Assembly: GCA_914767715.1 (NCBI GenBank) | Contig: OU612072.1 | Span: 22,942,001 to 23,006,000, forward strand | Direction of reading: 5' to 3' | DNA: 64,000 nucleotides | Source of the DNA: Membranipora membranacea | Taxonomy: Eukaryota > Bryozoa > Gymnolaemata > Cheilostomatida > Membraniporidae | Part shown: in pieces, positions 49,701 through 58,700 of the stretch | How positions within the stretch are numbered: position 1 is the stretch's first letter | Layout: every line of letters begins with the position of its first letter | Position numbers and translations under genes: made by a program | Notes under the pieces: model-generated | Told to the model about the DNA's origin: nothing | What the model saw: only the letters and a program-made list of their open reading frames with translations | Databases searched by the model: none

Positions 49701-52700
49701 ATATGAAGGATACTGTTGTATTTTTTTATTATTATTATTACAGTTATTGTTTTATTAATTGTTTTTCCTCATTTTTTTCAGGAATTTGTTTCCAACAACG
49801 CCTCAAGGAAGACGGTACAGTGAGCTAGAGCTCTGCAGCTTCCATCGCTCCCCAAAAATATGGAGGTTATTGAAATCCCATACATTTTACGGCAGACAAT
49901 TGGTGATGTACCGTTGCCATTCTTGCTGCATGATAATAGGACACAGGGAAGGCGGCTTATTATATTTGCTTCTCGACAATGTTTGCAGCAGCTCAGTGAG
50001 GCAAGGTCATGGTAAGTGTTTGCAGTTAAAGTTAAAGGCATTGACCTATATTAATCATGTCTGAATAATTGAACATTAGATCTACAGTGTCAGCATTAAG
50101 CCAAAACTGTAATGCTTTCCTCCAAACAAGTGGAATATGCATGAGATAAGAGTGAATGATTATGTTATTCCAAAATCGATTATCAGCCTGAGTGATTTGG
50201 CTTTGCATCAATAACTGCATCAATAGACGGAGTAGGTGTTTTTTAAGGTTATTTTGCACGCTATCAGAGATTCACAGCTTGTAAGAGTAGGCTTTCAGTT
50301 ATTTCTACCCAATATATTCAATAGCAGTGTATGACCTACCACGGACAAACAACTATTGCGAGTCCTGGAATAGTAGGTGAGAAACGAAGCATAAACAATA
50401 CATCATCTGTGACAGTTTGTAACTTGTAGAACAAATAATGTGTCAGCCAAAACCATATTGACTCATAAAGGACGATTTCGAAGTGAATTTTATGCAGAGA
50501 ACTAAAAAAAGCTGTTATCTTGAAACGCTTGCACAGAAGCTTAGTTAATGTTCATCCGGGTTGTAGTATATTTTCGGATTTGATCGTTACGAATTGGCAA
50601 ATTGATATTTATTTGACCTATTTATTGAAATACTTAACTAGAATATAATCCTTGGCACTTTCAGAATGAAGAAGCTCAAGGGAACAGACCATCCAACTCT
50701 GTGGGATCTTCTCAAAACCCTAAGAGAAGAGGACATGGTGGCCAGACTCGATATTGACAATACAGCCCTCAGCAACCCTCCAAAGAAGGTTGTCAAACGG
50801 GTATATCGAGAACTAACAACCAGGCTCAAGGAACTGTGAAGGCAGTACGATGCAGGAGATGTCAATATGGAGGTCTTTCTCCGCCTAATAGGATACAACA
50901 TTTGGTGGAAAGCACCAGCCCACCATATTGAGCATTGACGAGTTAATAGCTTGACTACTTTTGTACTACTACATTCCACTTGTAAATTTATTTGATTACA
51001 TTTTAGGAGTTGTCTCATTTGATAAAAGTAACAGACAACTCCCATTTTGGTAATAAACTGTTTAAATATATAACCCTAACAATATATATCTCAACCTACT
51101 CTGAAAGCTTTGAATGACTGATCCTCGTCAAACACCCAAGAGTCCCAATACAAAGATAAATAATAACAATAGGGTAGGGGCCATTTGGTGCACACCAAAA
51201 GCAGATGATAACGAAGTTTATCTAATGCGAAAAACATTTTCCTTTTCCCTTAAACTATAAAGTGTACATATGGCAACGGATTTATAAATAATAACCACAT
51301 ACATGACAATATTGCTGTTGAATATCTTCTCTTTAAAATCTATTGAAATGTATTAACACAATTGGTATCGACAGCAGTATCCTTGTGTCACAAATAATAC
51401 ATCAAACTTTATGTCATCCAATGGATGTTCACAGGCGATATTTGCTAATTATACATAAATGTGAGATGATTGTGGTCAAACAGTGTTCTTGATTCTCCTA
51501 AATTTGTCAGAAGAACTATTTCACATGGACACATCTGTTCTCTGCTCTTTTTAAAATGCATGGTCGGCAGTTCCATTCCCAGATGCATAAAATACTCTTT
51601 ACTTTATCGCTCCTGTACCTTGCAATGTAGGTATGCCTCAGGGCAGCGTACTAGGCACGATGTTGTTTAACTATGTGATTGCCTCATTACCTAAGCTCCA
51701 AGATACTATCGGGGCTAAATGCCACTGTATGCTGATGACACTCGGTTCTGGGTGAGTTTCTGTGCACGTGATTTCATCAAAAAATGTGAAAACAGCAATT
51801 GGTCGATAGTCAGGCAAGCTTTCTCCATCATCCCTCCTTCATGATAAATAGCCATTTAAGACTGCGTTATTTAAGACTGAACCCCACAAAAGACACAATT
51901 CACACCATTTCACCCAAGAATCAATGATTTCTAGACGTTTTACAAATTAACTTCATTATTATTATTATTATTGAAGCTTTAATGACCAATGAATATTAGT
52001 TGTGACGCACGGGACTAAAAATTAGTAGTATCACGTTTGAAAAGAATAATTCTGCATAAAATGTGTTGTTGCAGAGTTAACACTTCCAATGAGCACAAGC
52101 AGGCTCAATCCCATCATAAAACATGTTTGAATAGTTTCTGTTCTCCACTGAAAATCAAATGTGAAATCAAACAGAAAAAAGTGGGATGCTTGATCAAGGA
52201 GTTAGAGACAACTCCTTGGCATGGCTAATGTATAATTTAGTATCCTGTGTGACTTTGCTGAAAACTATGGCCATGGCCTAACCGTGAAAGCTCATTTTGG
52301 GTGAAAAGAGTTTTTCCTTCCTGTTAGTTGTAACTGTAACTTTTTATAGAACTAATAAATACAGAGATAACCTGCTCTATGTTCAATCATCGTAGTCTTA
52401 TCAATGTAATTAGTAAGCATGAGTCTCTAGAGCTGCGATGAGTCAAGACTTGGCTTTCAAAAAAAAGTTGGTAATAATTCAAAGTTATTGTCATATTATT
52501 CTAAAGAATGGTTGGGAAATATTTGTAACAAGTCACTAGCTCTCAGTTTGTGGATCCCAACAAACCCCAGATATCATGGAAATTGAACGAAGAAACTTCG
52601 AGACTTGCTCAGTGAAAGAGATGGCTCTAACCAACTGAACCAGCCCCTACTCTGATCAGGCAACCCGCAGCTGTAAAGTGACTAAAAAAAAAAACAATGT

Positions 52701-55700
52701 GGCTTGATCTCCTTTGGTTATATATTATGGCATTTTGACAATGGTATTTTGGGATATGGTATGTTGTCCCGCATGGTATTATGTCCAATCTGGCTTTATA
52801 TCCACTGGTATTTTGACACATCTGGCTTTATATCCACTGGTATTTTGACACAACTGGCGTTTTGTACAACTAGTATTTTGGCATTGGTATATAGTGCAGT
52901 GGTATTTTCACCTATGGCATTATGGCCATGGCATTATGACAATGGCATTATGGCAATGGCACTTTGTCCCAATGGCGTTTTGGCCATGGCATTTTGACAC
53001 GGAATCCAATCCGACCTAACAACCCAGAAGAGGACCCTGAGGCAGTGACTGGAGGTCAGTCACACACCCCAGACCCAGGAGTTGATGTGTTGTTGTCACA
53101 GCGAAGGTGTTATTAGCTAGACTGGCAACAGATACTTAATTCACAGCGATTGTACCAACAGTAACAGCCACAGCATTAGTATGGGCACACCACTGACTGG
53201 GACAAGAGTTGATACTTCTTGCAGCTTTAAGATGAAGAAAAGGAGGAGCTGGATCGAGTCGGCCCTTGTATAACTAAATGATAAGCTGTCCCTTCTGTTA
53301 TCCCAGATGAGTCAAAGTCATTGTCTGCCCTCAAGTGGATGTGTCCATTCCAGCAAAAAAATTGTGGTTAACTGATACTGGGAGCGAACCAAGTCTTTGT
53401 GAAAGCAAATACACAGCAATCGTGAAACATTAAAAATGATCAATAATTTTGAAAAAAGATCTGGCATTATATAGTAGGATAGTAGATACAAGTTATCTAA
53501 TCATTCCTTCCAATTTTTGCTCTTCGAGTTTTTTTTGACACCAGCCCCTCTTGCTAGAGCTGCCAAAACTCCAAAGCTATGACCAATCCTCACTTCCCTC
53601 TGCTGAAAGTCAGATCATTTATGACCTCACAGAGTGGCCTGGGGCCCTATTCCTGGCACTCATAGCATGCAAATTTCTCACCCTTGATGGTCTGCCGACA
53701 TTCATTCCTCACAGCGCCAGATGTTCTTTTCTCTCTGCTTCTCCTTGTCAGCATTTGGCTTGCGTTCTGGAACCACCTCTACAGGCTCAGTAAGTAAGAA
53801 GTCGGTTCCAGGAAGATTGAACTTCATTGAGTTAAAATCTGAAATAAAAGATTACAATGATTGACCATACACAAAGCTTGCCTATGTTTTTGCCAAAAAT
53901 ACCACTACAATGAATGTTTCCGATTACGTCTAACGACAGAAGGACCAACTTGCACCAAGTAGACTTGTGGGGTGGTGTCAGCTTTAACTAAAACCCCTTC
54001 ACGACCCGGATCAGACTTAAACCCAAACTCGCTGATTGGGCTTTAAAGGATATAAAAACTCAGCAAGAAATTTCTCATTCCATTTTTTCTCCCTCGACTC
54101 ACATTGTAGCCTTCGACCTCTTCATACAAATTATTATTGACCAAGAGTACTCTATTTAACTTAATGGAGACCCTAAAATTCGACCAAACCTCAATTCACC
54201 AAGTGTAAACACAGGATTCAGAGGAGGGTTTCAATGTGACGTCAATAATAATGTTCGCTACATTTTCCAACCAATCTCTCGACAACACCTACAGATCTTT
54301 CAGCTAAACCGTTAGATTAGAACTACTGGTTGCATGACTTAAGCGATAGTCACTTGCAAACTGTCGGAATTCAGCACTTCAATACCCCGGAATATTGTCA
54401 TCTATAACATCAGGTTGTTTATCAGGGTCAGGAATCATCACCTCATTGTCACACTACTCAGCACTCTCTTTAGTTGGCACACATGGTAAGCCAACCCTTG
54501 CTCATCCCAATATATCCTACAAAAACCAATCTCTCAGCCCTATCATCAAGCTTACTATGAAGCTGAGGCGGCACATGACTAAGCACAGTTGCGCCAAACA
54601 CTCTAATATGACTCACATTTGGCTTGTGTTTGTTATATAACTCATATGTAGTCGTCCCCACTTTAGATATTGGTGGGCAGTCTATTCCTGATGTGAGCAG
54701 CTTTTGCTGCAGCTTCAGTCCAAAAGCGCCTAGGCATACCTGACTGTAGTACCATGGCGCGCGTTGACTCGACTATGGTACGATTGTACCGCTCTGCAAC
54801 ACTATTTTGCTCAGGTGTGTACCGCACAGTAAGCTGGTCTTGTATGCCTCGACCAGAGATATAGCCCTCAAAATCTGTCCCTACATACTCCTCACCCTTA
54901 TCACTACATAGTGAAACAGTATTGAGCCATTCTCGCATTTGCAAATGCACTTGGGCAAATCTAGAATAGTCATCGATAAATGTCAAACAATAAATCCTCA
55001 TAATCCTCATTAACCAATAAAAGCCATTTATAAATATAATCCAGAGGGAACGCTGGATTTCTTCTTACACCACAACCCGACAAAGCATATTGGTAGGGTA
55101 TTTACCAACAGGCGTGGAACAATTGATGAAGAGCTTAGCAGTCTTCATTGTTGATGGGCACTCATCTAATATGTTTGGGGGATTTCCTTACAAACTTGCT
55201 GACATGTGGGTATATATAAGATAACTTTGAACTGATATAAATTGATGGAAGCCAGACAAACTGTAAGATTAAATCAGATTAAGCTACATTTGGCTATGTG
55301 GGGATTGAAGGCCTTTATTGCAAATGTTACACATTTTTGTTTTTATTAACAGCATGCTGAGTCAGGTGTTTTTAGAGTTGTCATTTCATTTTTGACTCAG
55401 ATATTCTGATGAGACAGGTACTAGATAAATAATGAATCAATTTCCCTTCAACTGTATGACACTTGAATGTTTCATCTACCTGTAACTTAATTTAGAACTT
55501 AATGTTTCGTTTCCTGCAAGATATTTTACTTCGGCCTAATAACAACAAATGATAAAGAGTTTTTAATAGCACTAAATGTCAGTAAAGAGAAAGAGTAAAG
55601 GGCAAACCATCACAGTCATGACTTTTAGAAAAAAAGGATACAAATTCACTACGATGCAGAGAGGGTTAGGGGGAGAAAATAGATGCCATAGACAAGTTGT

Positions 55701-58700
55701 TGTCAGAAATCTTTAGATCTTTAAATTTAGAGAGATTTGGATTTGGTGCACTCTCTTTTCTCACTTTTCACCTTTTTCTGTTTGAAGATGATCTGTAAAA
55801 GTATTAAATTTCTTTCTAGTGGTTATCTTCTTTTCCCATTATTAATCCAGCTGCTATAGAGGGTGAAATCCTGAGGTAACGTCCTTTTAGGATGTACACA
55901 ACATACTGAAATGATTATCCAATCAACTCATAGTGGGTGCACTGCTCACTCAACCAAGCTTGCGAGCTTTGTGCAAAACACCGCATGGCATAACAATGAC
56001 CTGTCTTTAAGAAGCCAAGGATTATTTCGAATCTGATTCTGATATTTGACTGTCCCTCCCGGAATACAAGTTAACTCCTCCTTTAACTGGAAAAAAGTGA
56101 ATTAAAAATTGGCAAGATCAGAGAAGTCCTAATTGAAAAAAAAACAATTTGTCAAAAAAGTGTACATTTTATTGGTGTTTTGTACAATATTAAATCTGGT
56201 TGTAACTTTGTCTTTGTCTTTAGTTATATCACCGTCGGGCGTTGATGCTCCTCTATAGTGACTTACAGCTGGTCTGTACAGTGATTGGTAAGGCAGGTAG
56301 TCAGTGACAGCTGAGTGTCCAAAGAAAATGGCAGGATCAAAGTTGCAGTTTTTAGGAACAGTTTATAGCAGCCGGAATTCCACGACTCACAACTAGATCA
56401 CAGTGTGAGATTGAGATTGACCAGAAGCTTAGATTTGAAGCCCACATCCAAAATGTTGTTCGTAAGACAAATCAAAGAATGTGTATAATTAAAAACTTTC
56501 TGTATTTGAGTACCAAGCCACTAGCATGAATGCTTTTTCAAAGTTTTATTGTTTCTCTTATAATGTATTGTCTACCAGTCCTCTATCCTGCCATTTATCA
56601 ACAAGATAAGAAGGACATGCGCAAAATATTTAAAGATGCTTCCTCGCTAGGATTACAGCTTAATTATGATCTTGGCACTCTAGTTAACACTCATTTAAAA
56701 AATCGTGTAATGCAGATATTCACTGACGACGAACACTTTATCCAGAACTACCTCGAACGGTGCCCCTCAAGGCGGCTTAGACACCCTAAATACCGCACTG
56801 CCTGGGGCAAAGACTGTTTTTTAAGACACCTGTGCATTGATATTAATAATACAATTTTTTAACTACTTTTTAATAATACTATTTTTGCAGGCAAGGCAGC
56901 TTCACTATTTTTTAACAGAGTACGTGTACCAGCTACCTTTTTCTCGCAACTCTTACAGTTAGTGATAGAATACAAATCAATCAATCAATCAGTGAAGTAT
57001 GTGAAAAAGACCCTGATTACAGAAGGAGAGTTTCGAATCTCAAACCATAGTGTGGGCGGTTAATCGGGTTTGAGGGGTAATAATCCTCAAGATGTTTTAG
57101 GATCAGTAAGTTGGTAGTACAAACCCATTCGCATGCAATAGAGATAGAAACATGGACGGATCGTACGAGACCACCGGCCTGAAAAATCTCTCAGTGGCAC
57201 ATCTGAAGGAATTGTGCATGCCTAGGCATATATGAGGTGTGAAATTCAAATACGCAATTATGAGGAAAATATCACAGAGAACAATTATCAATATTGCAGA
57301 CACAAATTAGCACACTGGAATGGGGAGGGAGTAGATGGGCTGTCGGGTAAGGTCTGGTCAGGGAGCTCTGTGTACATACCTGTCAAGTATCCCGATTTGG
57401 TCGGGACCCTCCCTATTTCAAGACCCTAATCGCTCTCACTCCCTATCTCCCTATAACCTCCCTATTTCAGCCTCAACATACCGGAAAAAACCAGTTTCTG
57501 TTTACACAGGTGCTATAGAAACAAGTTAGTTACATCCTGGTCATAAAGTGGGTACAAAAGTCATGAAGTGAATAGACTGATGTAATTAGCAAACAACTGA
57601 TAGGAAAATAATAAAGAATCAATGTGAGATGACCTCAATTCAAAACTGTCTGACAGTCTATGAAAAATCGAAATCCCAAGGAATAATAAGGCACTTGTTG
57701 ACGACAAAATATTCTACACATGCATGTGACTGACTGGTCTAGTAAAAATAAAATTTTGAACATGTCTTCACCAACAAGAAAGAGACCCTATCAACAAGCT
57801 GAAAAGTGTTCTTCCCATTATCAAAAAGGGTGGGAAACAAAATATACTTCTGTCAAGCAGTCAGGGAAGGGAGATACATATTTTACATGTACCATTTGCA
57901 AGAAAGATCTGAGCTGTAGCAATGGTGGAGTAAATGATGTGACTAAACACCAAGCCACTAAAGGCCACTCAGAGTTGGAGTCTCAATTGAAAAGAACGGC
58001 TAAGCTTACAATCAAAAACATCCAAGTAAAGAGTAATGAATTTGATAGAAGTGTTTTAAATCCTCTAAACCTCAATCAATTCAATTTGGAGATCAAGTGT
58101 AGTTTTTCTGTTTCTGTGTTTATATGTTATAGTATAGACAATGTGAGCTTCAACTGAATACAATGTACACATCATCATGCAGAATTTAAAAATAACACAT
58201 CTGTTTGACTTTCCTCCTAGAATGCTGTAGATGCTGTCTTCACTGAAATATGACCTAGAACAAAAATCTGGGGTGCTCAAATTGCTCATATGCTTCGGCG
58301 GTCGGGGCTGCCCCAAACCCCCCAGGTGTTTGTCTCAGCACTTCGTGCCTCGGCCAGGACGCAAAGCGTCCTGGAAGTGTCACATCACCTTAACTCCCTA
58401 TTTTTATTCACAGCTACTTGACAGGTATGTCTGTGTAGTCGATTGGTGAAAAAGTACTTCTTCACATCGGTGTTTATGTTTCCCTTGGTGCCTCCGTCTC
58501 TTGTCGAGTGTTCATCTGCTTGGCGTGGTAGAAATCGCTCTTTATCAAGAGCGACCTGACCTGTAACAATTCTAGCGTACATAGAAAGATCACAGTCAGC
58601 TCTTTCTTGTTTTTGTGAAACAACATAAGAAGAGGAATACTATCAAATTTATTCATGCCATAACACCAACGAAAAGCTTTCTATTGCAATTTATTTTCAA

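Larger units (their letters stand above)
47438..52997 (+). mobile_element. FLYWCH-MULE DNA transposon, copy 2 (both ends present)
   Basis: The left terminal region (47,438-47,572) and right terminal region (52,858-52,997, extended array from 52,714) are inverted copies built of ATGCCATTATGCCATTG-type words. The element is 5.56 kb and encloses a dead transposase, an RT fragment and SINE-like insertions. No clean 9-bp target duplication was seen at the ends. Confidence 0.85.
45630..55553 (+). repeat. segmental duplication, block 2 (LRR cassette 2)
   Basis: This is the direct head-to-tail copy of block 1. The junction near 45,630 joins GATAAACCC to TTATTTAACTCTG, that is, the end of block 1 to a point inside the LRR-exon intron. 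The copy ends at 55,553, where similarity to the end of block 1 stops after AATGATAAA. Confidence 0.9.
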
